Assembly (NCBI GenBank): GCA_018241685.1 | Contig: JAFEDJ010000022.1 | Location: 186,001 to 250,000 of the forward strand | Length of the DNA: 64,000 nucleotides | Reading direction: 5' to 3' | Origin: Pseudomonadota bacterium | GTDB lineage: Bacteria > Pseudomonadota > Gammaproteobacteria > Burkholderiales > Rhodocyclaceae | In this document: piece by piece, positions 55,531 to 64,000 of the stretch | How positions within the stretch are numbered: position 1 is the first letter of the stretch | How the letters are laid out: each line of letters starts with the position of its first letter | Notes under the pieces: model-generated | What the model was told of the DNA's origin: nothing | Databases searched by the model: none | Seen by the model: the letters and a program-made list of their open reading frames with translations, nothing else | Program-made: the position numbers and the translations under genes

Positions 55531-57099
55531 ATGGAAGACATTCTCCGACAGTTGTCGAGCGTTCTGCGCAGTATGTGGCTATACCGCTGGTGGGGTTTGG
55601 CCGTGGCTTGGATCGTTGGCCCCATTGCGGCTGCAACGGTCTACATGCTGCCTGATCGCTACGAGTCATCGGCCCGTGTATACGTTGATACGCAATCCAT
55701 CCTCAAGCCGCTGATGTCCGGTCTGGCAGTGCAGCCTAACATCGACCAGCAAATCGTTATCCTGAGCCGGACGCTTATCAGTCGTCCAAATGTGGAGAAA
55801 TTAATCCGCATGGCCGACCTTGATCTGGCTGTCAAGAGCAAGGAGGAGCGTGAGAATCTCATATCAAAGGTTACTAAGTCTTTGGAGATTCGTATTGCGG
55901 GCCAGGATAATCTATATACGCTGGCTTATACCGATACCGATGCGGAGCGTGCCAAGCGTGTAGTCCAGTCGCTCGTTTCCATGTTTGTTGAATCGGGTCT
56001 GGGTGATAAACGGAGGGATTCCGACACAGCTCGGAAATTTATTGAAGAGCAAATCAAGAGCTATGAGCAAAAGCTCGAAGAGGCGGAGAACCGTCTGAAG
56101 GAATATAAGCTACGTAATCTGAACAGCGTAGGCGGCGGTGGGCGTGACTATTTCGGAAGAATGAGTGAAGTCCATGAGCAACTCAATCAGGCGCGGCTTG
56201 CGTTGCGTGAGGCAGAGAATTCAAGGGATGCCCTGAAGCGCCAGATTACCGGTGAAGAGCCTGTTTTTTTACCGGAGAATCCATCCAGCTCAACGTTATC
56301 CTCCATATCCGTTCCGGAGTTGGACGGGCGTATTGAAGTATTGAAAAAAAATCTGGACTCCCTGCTTCAACGCTATACGGAGCAGCATCCTGACGTTGTT
56401 GGCGCGCGGAAGATGATTGAAAGCCTGGAGGCTCAAAAGGCCAGCGAGGTTCAGGCGCGTCGTAAAGCGGCGGCGACAAGCGGGGGGGCACATGTGCCTT
56501 CCGTAAATGCGAACCCTGTGTACCAGCAACTGAAGATGTCGCTGGCAGAGGCGGAAGCCAATGTTGCTTCGCTGAAGGCTCGGGTGGCGGAATATGAGAG
56601 CCGGGTGCAGGCGTTGACCGCATCCTCCCGGATGTTGCCGCAACTTGAGGCTGAGTTCACTCAGCTCAACCGGGACTACGACATCAATAAGCGCAATTAC
56701 GATGCCCTGGTTGCTCGGCGTGAGTCGGCCGCGATGGCCGTGGAAATGGGCGCAACGTCTGGTGTGGCTGATTTTCGTCTGATTGATCCACCTACTGTTC
56801 CGAGCAAGCCAACGGCACCCAATCGTTTGCTGTTGATGCCTGCAGGTGGCGGAGCAGCCCTATTGCTGGGGGCCGTAGTGACTTTCCTGATGAGTCAGAT
56901 CCGCCCGACTTTTGCTGACAGTTCCGCTCTGCGGGAGGTAACGGGACTAGCGGTGCTTGGATCTGTGAGCAGGCTGGCCGATTCTGAATTCTTGCGTAAG
57001 CAGCGCCGTGGAAAGATCGCATTCCTGTGTGCAGTAGGAGGACTTATCGGCCTGTTTGGTGCGATGACCGTCTCCCTGATATTGACCAGGATGGGCTGA
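55531..57099 (+). CDS. XrtA-system polysaccharide chain-length determinant (Wzz/PCP, TIGR03007-type)
   Basis: The 522-residue inner-membrane protein has membrane helices at about 18-38 and 493-515 that bracket a large periplasmic part with coiled coils (about 165-240 and 325-400) and the family element PxxPxxPNR as PPTVPSKPTAPNRLLL before a third hydrophobic segment. It sets polymer length with the BY-kinase encoded eight bases downstream. Codon use is more AT-rich than in the core genes. Confidence 0.94.
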   Translation: MEDILRQLSSVLRSMWLYRWWGLAVAWIVGPIAAATVYMLPDRYESSARVYVDTQSILKPLMSGLAVQPNIDQQIVILSRTLISRPNVEKLIRMADLDLAVKSKEERENLISKVTKSLEIRIAGQDNLYTLAYTDTDAERAKRVVQSLVSMFVESGLGDKRRDSDTARKFIEEQIKSYEQKLEEAENRLKEYKLRNLNSVGGGGRDYFGRMSEVHEQLNQARLALREAENSRDALKRQITGEEPVFLPENPSSSTLSSISVPELDGRIEVLKKNLDSLLQRYTEQHPDVVGARKMIESLEAQKASEVQARRKAAATSGGAHVPSVNANPVYQQLKMSLAEAEANVASLKARVAEYESRVQALTASSRMLPQLEAEFTQLNRDYDINKRNYDALVARRESAAMAVEMGATSGVADFRLIDPPTVPSKPTAPNRLLLMPAGGGAALLLGAVVTFLMSQIRPTFADSSALREVTGLAVLGSVSRLADSEFLRKQRRGKIAFLCAVGGLIGLFGAMTVSLILTRMG

Positions 57100-57107
57100 G
57101 GTAAAAC

Positions 57108-58085
57108 ATGAGCATTATCGAGAAGGCTGTCGAACGGCTTGAGCAGCTTCAGAAAGCCGGTGCAAGCGATGCACCTCAAACAGAGATCCTGAATGAGGAG
57201 GGAGCGGAGCCGACTCCAGCTCCGATCGTAGTGGCTGCTCCATCGGAGGGGGCGCCGAGTACAGAGCCCCAGTCAGCTGATTCCGCTCCTGCAATCAGCA
57301 CTAGCAGTGCGAATGACCGCTACGTAGAAATCGATCTCGACCGATTGAATTCAGTCGGAATCGTGACCCCGAATGCGCCGCGCTCGTTGATTGGTGATGA
57401 GTTTCGGATCATCAAACGTCCTCTTTTGCGGAACGTGCAGGGCAAAGGGGCCGCAGAAGTCAAGAACGCGAATCTGATCATGGTGACCAGCTCGCTGCCG
57501 GGCGAGGGCAAGAGCTTCAGTTCGATCAATCTTGCGATCAGCATGGCGATGGAACTCGACCATACCGTGCTGTTGATCGATGCGGATGTGTCAAGGCCGT
57601 CAGTTCTGAACGTGCTCGGTTTGCCGCCTCGAAAAGGGTTGATGGACGTAATGACATCGACTGATGTCAAACTTGGTGACGTCTTGCTTAGGACCAATAT
57701 TGAGAAATTGAGCCTCCTACCCGCAGGAACGCCTCATCCGCGGGCAACCGAGTTTCTGGCTAGCGATGCAATGAATAGCCTTTTGGCGGAGCTGGCGGAG
57801 CGCTATTCGGATCGCATCATCGTTTTCGATTCTCCGCCGCTGCTGGTGACTACGGAGTCTCGGGTGCTTGCAACCCATATGGGGCAGATCGTCATGGTTG
57901 TTGAAGCCCATAAGACAACTCGGGCTGCAGTTACGCAAGCCTTGGCGACCATTGATAGTTGTCCAGTACGTTTGATGTTGTTGAATAAAACCCAGCATGC
58001 CGGGAGTGATTCTTACGGCTATGGCTACGGCTATGGTTATGGCTACGGCTATGGCTACGGACACGGATCGAAGGATAAGACGTGA
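57108..58085 (+). CDS. XrtA-associated BY-type tyrosine autokinase with YG-repeat tail (TIGR03018-type)
   Basis: The 325-residue cytosolic kinase has Walker A SSLPGEGKS (128-136), Walker A' LLIDADVSRPS (155-165) and Walker B IIVFDSPPLL. Its tail (303-318) is YG repeated eight times, followed by HG; the tyrosines are presumed autophosphorylation sites that regulate its partner chain-length protein. An acidic, Pro-rich linker (20-70) precedes the catalytic core. It overlaps the next gene by four bases (GTGA). Confidence 0.94.
   Translation: MSIIEKAVERLEQLQKAGASDAPQTEILNEEGAEPTPAPIVVAAPSEGAPSTEPQSADSAPAISTSSANDRYVEIDLDRLNSVGIVTPNAPRSLIGDEFRIIKRPLLRNVQGKGAAEVKNANLIMVTSSLPGEGKSFSSINLAISMAMELDHTVLLIDADVSRPSVLNVLGLPPRKGLMDVMTSTDVKLGDVLLRTNIEKLSLLPAGTPHPRATEFLASDAMNSLLAELAERYSDRIIVFDSPPLLVTTESRVLATHMGQIVMVVEAHKTTRAAVTQALATIDSCPVRLMLLNKTQHAGSDSYGYGYGYGYGYGYGYGHGSKDKT
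58011..58067. repeat. six-base tandem repeat coding for the YG tail
   Basis: Units of GGCTAT or GGCTAC (one GGTTAT) repeat in frame and encode eight Tyr-Gly pairs in the kinase. Slippage by one unit would add or remove one tyrosine without changing frame. Confidence 0.9.
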
Positions 58086-59677
58086 GAGTTCGTCGTCAAT
58101 CGATGCGCAAGTTGTCATCGTTTCCGTATTGTCTGACAGTTCTGGCCGTTTCCATCAGTGGGTTGGCGTATGCGCAACAGGTTCCCGTGGCTATTGGCGC
58201 AAGGGGAGCTGATTCAGATATGTCGCGTTCCCCGTTGAGCATTGTCCCGTCTGTTGCGCTGATCGAAACCGTCACGGACAACGTCATGCTGTCTAAGAGA
58301 TCCGAGGCTCGTTCGGACTTCATTACGCAAGTTAGCCCGACGGTGAGTGTCAGTTCCGGAGCCGGTGTCATACAGGGCAATTTGCAGGCGGCGTTTAATG
58401 GAACCTTCTACGGTGAGGATTCGAGCCGCAATCAAGGCTTTCTGACCATGCGCGGCGCTGGTCGCGTAGAGGCGTGGAGGCAGCATGGATTCATCGATTT
58501 GAATGCATCCGTCACTCGGGAGACCCTGTCTGTCTTCGCCCCCCAAGCTGCCGATTCGGTCACAGGGACCAACAATATTGGCGAGGTTCGTAATTTCTCG
58601 GTAGCGCCTACCTTCATTGAGCACTTTGGAGATGCAGGAAGCGTTGAAATTCGCTACCTGCTTGGTGAGACGACGAGCTCGGGGGCTGGGTTCAAATCAA
58701 GCAGGAACAACGCCCTCTCTTTCAATATTGGTGATCCAGCGGCTTTTGGAAATATTGGCTGGTCCTTGGCCGGGTCGGACAGTGTTATGTCCACGTCGGG
58801 TGCGCGCGATTTGAAGCAGCAGATTGTCCGTTTTACCGGTCAATTGAAAATGACGCCGCAGCTTCAATTAAGGCTTATCGGGGGGGTTGAAGGTAATAAT
58901 ATTAACTCCGCTAATACGGAACGTTCGCGCATATACGGTGCTGGAGCCGACTGGACGCCAAGCCCGGTGACCAAGTTGTCGGCACTTTGGGAGGATCGTT
59001 TTTTTGGCCCCGGATTTCAGCTTTCTGCCGAACATCGTGGTCCACTGTATGCAGCCAAGCTCACGTATTCGAAGGACGTCAACTCCACGAGCCAGTCACT
59101 GTCGGCGTTTTCGGCTATCAGCACCTATGATCTCCTGATGTCCTTGACGCAGAGTAGTCATCCCAATGTTGTAGAGCGTGATGCATTTGTTCGTCAGTTC
59201 ATTACAGCCCAGGGCCTGCCACAAAACGTCGGTGTCAGTCAGGCCGTGTTGTCGAATGGATTGTTTCTGGACCGACGCGTGGGTGTCGAGATGAGCCTTC
59301 TCGGTGTGCGTAATACCTTGGTTTTTTCCGCTTTTCATTCAGAAAGAAATCGCTTCTCCGAGCAGTCTTTTTCTGCTTTTGGCGGCGATTTTCAAAATGC
59401 AAGTCGTGTCAGGGAAAACAGTGCTTCAGTCGTGCTCAGTCACAAGTTGACGGCGGACATGTCTGCTAACGCGGGTCTGACCGTCAGTAATAGTTCTCGT
59501 GACACAACTGATGCGGGGCTTGATCCGACGATGCGTATGCGCCGCGTATCTACGGACCTCGTTTCCAGGTTGGGTAGAAGGGCAAATGGTATTCTGACTC
59601 TTCGGAATGTTCGGGGTGAGGGCGCCAGTAACTATAGTGAGAATGCCGCTGTTGGCTCCGTCTTTATTACGTTCTGA
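58082..59677 (+). CDS. XrtA-associated outer membrane beta-barrel protein (TIGR03016-type)
   Basis: The protein of 531 residues has an N-terminal signal peptide (about 8-31, ending GLAYA) and a beta-strand-rich body with many Ser/Asn/Thr turns, ending in VFITF, a terminal Phe as in outer-membrane barrels. Position and character match the PEP-CTERM-associated outer-membrane protein found between the kinase and ATPase. Its exact role is unknown; it may be a secretion pore or surface organiser. GTG 58082 overlaps the kinase stop. Confidence 0.88.
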   Translation: MRVRRQSMRKLSSFPYCLTVLAVSISGLAYAQQVPVAIGARGADSDMSRSPLSIVPSVALIETVTDNVMLSKRSEARSDFITQVSPTVSVSSGAGVIQGNLQAAFNGTFYGEDSSRNQGFLTMRGAGRVEAWRQHGFIDLNASVTRETLSVFAPQAADSVTGTNNIGEVRNFSVAPTFIEHFGDAGSVEIRYLLGETTSSGAGFKSSRNNALSFNIGDPAAFGNIGWSLAGSDSVMSTSGARDLKQQIVRFTGQLKMTPQLQLRLIGGVEGNNINSANTERSRIYGAGADWTPSPVTKLSALWEDRFFGPGFQLSAEHRGPLYAAKLTYSKDVNSTSQSLSAFSAISTYDLLMSLTQSSHPNVVERDAFVRQFITAQGLPQNVGVSQAVLSNGLFLDRRVGVEMSLLGVRNTLVFSAFHSERNRFSEQSFSAFGGDFQNASRVRENSASVVLSHKLTADMSANAGLTVSNSSRDTTDAGLDPTMRMRRVSTDLVSRLGRRANGILTLRNVRGEGASNYSENAAVGSVFITF

Positions 59678-59685
59678 CTCTGTAT

Positions 59686-60765
59686 ATGTACGAAGCCCAT
59701 TTCGGTCTCAAGGGAAAGCCCTTTCAACTTAATCCCGATCCAAGTTTCTTTTACGGCAGTCGTGGTCACCGCCGGGCAATGGCTTACCTGGAATATGGGC
59801 TCCATCAAAACGAAGGTTTCATAGTCATAACGGGTGAAGTTGGGGCGGGTAAGACCCTTTTGGTGCGCAGCTTGCTGGAGAAGTTGGATCCGAGCAAGAT
59901 TATTGCGGCGAACCTTGTAAGTACTCAGATCGATGCGGACGATATCCTTCGGCTGGTTGCTGCCTCTTTCGGCATTCCGAGCAGAAACCTCTCCAAGAGT
60001 GACCTGCTGTTGGCAATCGAGTCTTTTCTGGTTTCCACTACGGCGAAGGGGAAACGAGCACTGTTGATTGTGGATGAGGCGCAGAATCTCACTCCACGAG
60101 CTGTGGAAGAGTTGCGCATGCTCTCCAATTTTCAGCTAGAAGACCACGCATTGTTGCAGAGTTTCCTGGTCGGGCAGCCTGAGTTCCGAAAGATCATGCA
60201 GAGTCCAGAAATGATCCAGCTTCGCCAACGGGTCATTGCTTCTTATCATCTGGGGCCCCTGGATCTGCAGGAGACGCAGGCGTATGTAGAGCACCGGCTG
60301 ACTTGTGTTGGCTGGAACGGAAATCCTGCCTTTGACTCGGAGGCAATGACCGCAATTTTCAAATATAGCCAGGGGATCCCACGTCGTATCAACGCACTGT
60401 GTGACAGGATTATGCTAGCTGCCTTTCTTGGGGATGAGCGGCGAATCTCAGGTGAAATCGTCGAACAGACAGCGGCCGAGATGCGTGAAGAACAGGTCGT
60501 CCCCGAAAGTGGTTCCGATTCGGCGGATTCCCCGCGACAGGTGATGGGGCTGCTGGCTGCTGGCGTAGATCTGCAGGCTATCTTGGCTAATCCTAGGGCT
60601 GCACGAGCATTGGCAGAGATTGGTCCGGGTTACGACGTGGTGCGTATCGAGGAGCGTATTGCGCTATTGGAGCGGACCTTGTCGATAACATTGAATGCAC
60701 TTTCTCAGTTGATTGGAACTGCGCAGGAGGCTTCCGGGCCGGAAAGTGACGCGGGGTCACAATGA
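59686..60765 (+). CDS. XrtA-associated ExeA-like ATPase (TIGR03015-type)
   Basis: The 359-residue AAA+ protein opens MYEAHFGLKGKPFQLNPDP as in ExeA/GspA-like proteins, with Walker A GEVGAGKT (50-57) and Walker B LLIVDEAQ (126-133). The C-terminal part (about 270-359) is a predicted helical tail without a membrane segment. It may power assembly or secretion in the EPS system. It overlaps the next gene by four bases. Confidence 0.94.
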   Translation: MYEAHFGLKGKPFQLNPDPSFFYGSRGHRRAMAYLEYGLHQNEGFIVITGEVGAGKTLLVRSLLEKLDPSKIIAANLVSTQIDADDILRLVAASFGIPSRNLSKSDLLLAIESFLVSTTAKGKRALLIVDEAQNLTPRAVEELRMLSNFQLEDHALLQSFLVGQPEFRKIMQSPEMIQLRQRVIASYHLGPLDLQETQAYVEHRLTCVGWNGNPAFDSEAMTAIFKYSQGIPRRINALCDRIMLAAFLGDERRISGEIVEQTAAEMREEQVVPESGSDSADSPRQVMGLLAAGVDLQAILANPRAARALAEIGPGYDVVRIEERIALLERTLSITLNALSQLIGTAQEASGPESDAGSQ

Positions 60766-61625
60766 AGAATTTCAGCGGACCTTCTGTTCGAAACGCGTTG
60801 ACCATCGATGTGGAAGATTATTTCCAGGTGTCGGCCTTGGCTCCGCATTTCCCAAAGGATGTCTGGGACGATACGCCCTGCCGAGTGGAGCGGAACGTTC
60901 AGAGGATTCTTGAGATGCTCCATGAGGAAGGCGCCAAAGCGACTTTCTTTACATTAGGCTGGATCGCCGAGCGCTATCCGATGCTAATTCGTCTGATTGC
61001 GGCGGAGGGCCATGAACTAGCGAGTCATGGATACGGCCATGAGAGGGCCAGTGCGCAGACTCCCGAGGCCTTCCTGGCAGACATCAAGTTAGCTAAGGTG
61101 GTGTTGGAGGATATCGCGAGTTGCCAGGTAAGCGGTTATCGCGCTCCGAGTTTTTCTATTGGTCAGTCTAATCCATGGGCGCACGCTTGTATTGAAGAAG
61201 CAGGATATCGCTATAGTTCAAGCGTCTATCCCGTGAAGCATGATCATTACGGAGTGCCAGATGCACCTCGCTTCCCTTATGTAGTTGGCAGAGGGCTCGT
61301 CGAGATCCCGATCAGTACTGTGCGTCAATTTGGACGGAACTGGCCGGTGGGCGGCGGGGGCTATTTTCGGCTTCTGCCTTATTTCGTCTCTTCCTGGGGA
61401 ATCCGGAAAGTGAATGAGGCCGACGGTAAGCCGGCAATCTTTTATTTTCATCCATGGGAGATTGATCCCGGGCAGCCAGTCGTATCCCAAGCGAGTGCCA
61501 AGACCCGTTTTCGGCATTACGTGAACCTTTCACGTACTGAGGCACGTCTGCAGCGTCTCCTGGGGGATTTTGCCTGGGGGCGGATGGATGAAGTGTTTCT
61601 CCCCTTGGCCAAGCCGATTGTTTAA
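60762..61625 (+). CDS. XrtA-system polysaccharide deacetylase (TIGR03006-type)
   Basis: The 287-residue NodB-homology protein has TIDVEDYFQV (14-23), ATFFTLGWIAERYP and the zinc motif SHGYGH (88-93, His89 and His93), then YRAPSFSIG and YSSSVYP. It would remove acetyl groups from the exopolysaccharide. No signal peptide is seen, as for this subfamily, so it may act on cytoplasmic intermediates. It ends nine bases before the FemAB-like gene. Confidence 0.94.
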   Translation: MKNFSGPSVRNALTIDVEDYFQVSALAPHFPKDVWDDTPCRVERNVQRILEMLHEEGAKATFFTLGWIAERYPMLIRLIAAEGHELASHGYGHERASAQTPEAFLADIKLAKVVLEDIASCQVSGYRAPSFSIGQSNPWAHACIEEAGYRYSSSVYPVKHDHYGVPDAPRFPYVVGRGLVEIPISTVRQFGRNWPVGGGGYFRLLPYFVSSWGIRKVNEADGKPAIFYFHPWEIDPGQPVVSQASAKTRFRHYVNLSRTEARLQRLLGDFAWGRMDEVFLPLAKPIV

Positions 61626-61634
61626 GGTTCTGCG

Positions 61635-62669
61635 ATGTCTGATGTGATTGTGCGTCCCTTTGTGGACAGTGATGCAGCGCGCTGGAACGAATTTGTGTTC
61701 GCCAGTCCCGATGCGACTTTTTTCCATAGGATCGAATGGCGGGATCTGATGCAGAGGATTTTCCGGCATCGAACACACTACTGGTTGGCAGAGCGCGGTG
61801 GAGAAATTGTCGCTGTCCTTCCTTTGGTTGAAGTAAAGAGCACTTTGTTTGGTCATGCGCTCACATCGTTGCCTTTCGCTGTCTATGGGGGAGTGGCGGG
61901 CAATGACGGAGAGGCGGTGTGCGCCCTGGAGGCAGCTGCCGAGGATCTGGCGCAAAAGGTTGGCGTCCAGCATCTGGAGTATAGGAATCTCCACGAACGT
62001 CATCCTGAGTGGCCGAGGCAGGATTTGTATGTGACTTTCCGCAAGGAAATCCAGGCAGACGATGAGGCGAACATGCAGGCCATCCCGCGCAAGCAGAGGG
62101 CCATGGTGCGCAAGGGCATCAAGAACGGGTTGCGTAGCGCTATTGACGATTCTGCAGATCGTTTTTTTACCCTGTATTCCGATAATGTACTGAGGCACGG
62201 TACTCCGGCGTTGCCCAAGAAGTTCTTTGAGGCCTTGCTACTGGCTTTCGGTAAGGATTGTGACATCATGACGGTGACTACCAATGATGGAAGACCGCTC
62301 TCTTCCGTGCTCACCTTCTATTTCCGTGACGAGATTCTGCCTTATTACGCCGGAGACGATGTTGCGGCTCGCGATCTGGCCGCCAATGACTTCAAGTATT
62401 GGGCGCTGATGCGTCATGCGGCTTTGCGCGGATGCCGTATTTTTGACTACGGGCGTAGCAAGGTCGGAACGGGGCCCTATCACTTCAAGAAGAACTGGGG
62501 GTTCGAGCCCACGCCACTGTCCTACGAGTACCGCCTTTTCAAGCGGGACTCTGTTCCACAGAATAATCCCATGAATCCCAAGTATCGAGCCTTTATCGCG
62601 CTATGGAAGCGCCTTCCCCTTGGGGTGGCTAATTGGTTGGGGCCCGTTTTGGTCCGCAATCTGGGTTAG
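61635..62669 (+). CDS. XrtA-associated FemAB/GNAT-like protein (TIGR03019-type)
   Basis: The 344-residue protein holds two GNAT-like halves. NEFVFASPDATFFHRIEWRDLMQR lies near the start and RGCRIFDYGRSKVGTGPYHFKKNWGF near the end. FemAB relatives transfer amino acids or acyl groups; in XrtA clusters the substrate is unknown, with a role in modifying polymer or proteins suggested by context. A 54-base gap with a tiny ORF separates it from xrtA. Confidence 0.92.
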   Translation: MSDVIVRPFVDSDAARWNEFVFASPDATFFHRIEWRDLMQRIFRHRTHYWLAERGGEIVAVLPLVEVKSTLFGHALTSLPFAVYGGVAGNDGEAVCALEAAAEDLAQKVGVQHLEYRNLHERHPEWPRQDLYVTFRKEIQADDEANMQAIPRKQRAMVRKGIKNGLRSAIDDSADRFFTLYSDNVLRHGTPALPKKFFEALLLAFGKDCDIMTVTTNDGRPLSSVLTFYFRDEILPYYAGDDVAARDLAANDFKYWALMRHAALRGCRIFDYGRSKVGTGPYHFKKNWGFEPTPLSYEYRLFKRDSVPQNNPMNPKYRAFIALWKRLPLGVANWLGPVLVRNLG

Positions 62670-62673
62670 GGAT

Positions 62674-62724
62674 ATGGATCTCATGAAGTTTTCTGTCCGG
62701 CGGGTGCATTGGGGAGAAGCCTGA
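62674..62724 (+). CDS. candidate 16-codon micro-ORF upstream of xrtA
   Basis: ATG 62674 opens a frame MDLMKFSVRRVHWGEA whose TGA (62722-62724) overlaps the xrtA ATG as TGATG. It could couple translation of xrtA to an upstream peptide or be chance. There is no strong ribosome site at its own ATG, although the FemAB stop is five bases upstream, so reinitiation is possible. Confidence 0.3.
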   Translation: MDLMKFSVRRVHWGEA

Positions 62725-64000
62725 TGAACGCTTCGGTTCGACAAGTTCTCATTGCACTGGGCGCCGTGTTCGCCTGGGTTATCGTGTGGTATCACGACAC
62801 GTCGGCAGAGATCCTCAATATCTGGTGGCGCTCGGAGACTTTTGCGCACGGACTGCTCGTTTTGCCAATATTTGCATGGCTGGTGTGGCGAAGTACTGAT
62901 CGGCTGGTTGGGGAGCCTGTGCGCCCGTGCTGGGCAATGTCGCTGCTTATTTTATTTGCAGGGACGATCTGGCTTTTGGGCGAACTCTCTAGTGTCGCTT
63001 CTGTGACCCATGTGGCGTTGGCCTTGCTGCTCATTTTCAGTCTGATCGGAGTTCTTGGGCTGAGTCTGGCGCGGGTACTGGCTTTCCCGATCCTGTTTCT
63101 TTTCTTCGGTGTGCCGATCGGGGAGTTCCTGCTTCCGACCATGATGAAGTACACCGCGCTATTTACAGTCGCAGCCGTGCGGATGTCCGGTGTTCCCGTC
63201 TATCAGGAAGGGTTGCATTTCGTGGTGCCCAATGGACGCTGGTCAGTCGTTGAGGCCTGTAGTGGCGTGCGCTACCTGATAGCGTCTCTCATGGTGGGGA
63301 CGCTTTACGCTTATCTCAGTTATCGAAGCTTGAAGAGACGACTGCTTTTTGTCGCCTGCGCGATCGTCGTACCCGTCGTGGCCAATTGGCTGCGCGCGTA
63401 CATGATCGTTATGCTTGGCTACTTGAGTGACAACGCTATAGCTACAGGGGTTGATCACATCCTTTATGGATGGTTGTTTTTCGGCATTGTGATCATGTTG
63501 ATGTTCTGGATTGGAGGGCGCTGGCGGGAGGATCTTGCGCCCGGCGTTGCGGCGCCTGACCTTCGGTCCATCACCACCGATATGCCGGGGTTTTCTGCCT
63601 TGGCGCTACGTGTGGCGCCGCTCGCCGTTGCAGTGGCTGTCTGGCCACTGCTACTAGGCGCGCTTGAACGTCCCGATGCTGCACAGCATCAGTCCTTGTC
63701 TGAGGTTCCCGCAATGCGTTTGACGGGGCGCTGGGAGGAGTCGGCTGCAGGGGCGTCGGGGGATTTCAAGCCCTCATTTCAGGGATTTCAACAGCAAGTG
63801 TTGCGTCATTTTACGGATGGCCGGAATCGTGTCTCTGTCTATGTCGCTGTTTATGCACAGCAGGGAAATGGTAGAGAGCTGGTGAATACGTCGAACCAGC
63901 TGCTGCAGCCCTCGAACGAGAACTGGAGCCGGGTGGCTGAGGTGCGAGGACCGGATTGGGGGAGTGGCCCTTGGTTACACTCGGTGTTGGCGGGGCGGGG
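62724..64000 (+). CDS. xrtA: exosortase A with C-terminal EpsI domain (runs off window)
   Basis: The exosortase is a polytopic membrane cysteine protease/transpeptidase that processes PEP-CTERM proteins. The frame from ATG 62724 is open to the last base (425 codons seen). The catalytic residues fit the family: Cys179 in VEACSGVRYL, Arg224 in ANWLRAY and His245 in GVDHILYGWLFF. About eight membrane helices precede residue 260. From about residue 295 a further helix leads to a soluble EpsI-like domain, a fusion common in XrtA. GGGGAGAAG precedes the start. The C-terminal end lies outside. Confidence 0.95.
   Translation, partial: MNASVRQVLIALGAVFAWVIVWYHDTSAEILNIWWRSETFAHGLLVLPIFAWLVWRSTDRLVGEPVRPCWAMSLLILFAGTIWLLGELSSVASVTHVALALLLIFSLIGVLGLSLARVLAFPILFLFFGVPIGEFLLPTMMKYTALFTVAAVRMSGVPVYQEGLHFVVPNGRWSVVEACSGVRYLIASLMVGTLYAYLSYRSLKRRLLFVACAIVVPVVANWLRAYMIVMLGYLSDNAIATGVDHILYGWLFFGIVIMLMFWIGGRWREDLAPGVAAPDLRSITTDMPGFSALALRVAPLAVAVAVWPLLLGALERPDAAQHQSLSEVPAMRLTGRWEESAAGASGDFKPSFQGFQQQVLRHFTDGRNRVSVYVAVYAQQGNGRELVNTSNQLLQPSNENWSRVAEVRGPDWGSGPWLHSVLAGR

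Overview
The window looks like a chromosomal segment of a GC-rich betaproteobacterium, most likely a Rhodocyclales/Zoogloeaceae-type organism (Azospira, Dechloromonas, Thauera or Azoarcus relatives). This is inferred from gene order and protein character, not from a search. The evidence is the classical proteobacterial run rpsB-tsf-pyrH-frr-uppS-cdsA-dxr-rseP-bamA-skp-lpxD-fabZ-lpxA-lpxB-rnhB, an etfBA/acyl-CoA dehydrogenase block, a bioAFHCD operon and an exosortase A (XrtA/PEP-CTERM) exopolysaccharide locus. No insertion sequence, prophage, integrase, CRISPR array or rRNA gene was seen. No gene-free stretch exceeds 300 bases.

Layout. 1-495: 5' part of typA (minus). 626-1893: methylthiopurine phosphorylase and peptide deformylase. 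1912-5333: glnD and map (minus), facing away from the rpsB promoter. 5462-20885: the translation/nucleotide/envelope superoperon on the plus strand, which ends with an RNase HII gene, a small CopD-like membrane protein and a TrmH-family methyltransferase. An intrinsic terminator overlapping the frr stop splits it into rpsB-tsf-pyrH-frr and uppS onward. 20895-25595: bioA-bioF-bioH-bioC-bioD on the minus strand, every junction overlapping, with no bioB. 25718-26980: a beta-propeller lipoprotein. 27071-30830: ppk and ppx diverge around a candidate Pho box. 30841-34377: a four-gene Mce/Mla-type lipid transport operon whose permease carries an N-terminal STAS-like domain.

34439-41092: fatty-acid/acyl-CoA block. 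It holds a crotonase-fold protein lacking both catalytic glutamates, a TatD hydrolase, a TetR repressor with a palindromic operator, etfB, etfA, a CbiM-like membrane protein and an acyl-CoA dehydrogenase. 41341-46613: two large convergent c-di-GMP proteins whose stop codons share the four bases TTAA. 46819-47169: a small membrane protein of unknown function. 47292-47845: three identical tRNA-Leu(CAG) genes, each with its own promoter and terminator. 47879-51784: rnr, rlmB and an FMN-binding-fold protein. 51787-54686: a divergent LolA-like protein and an ABC ATPase plus DUF1302-like outer-membrane protein, with no permease gene.

54871-64000: XrtA exopolysaccharide operon, visibly more AT-rich than the core. 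In order: Wza-like export lipoprotein, Wzz-like chain-length protein, BY-kinase with a YG-repeat tail, outer-membrane beta-barrel, ExeA-like ATPase, polysaccharide deacetylase, FemAB-like protein, and exosortase A fused to an EpsI domain, running off the window. Together these would make, modify and export an extracellular polysaccharide and process PEP-CTERM proteins.

I see no wholly unfamiliar multi-gene system. The most rewarding unexplained features are the permease-less ABC/LolA-like/DUF1302 module, the perfect palindrome and YG repeat within the EPS operon, the TetR-etf regulatory node, the tRNA cassette array whose last promoter overlaps the rnr start, and the micro-ORF coupled to xrtA.
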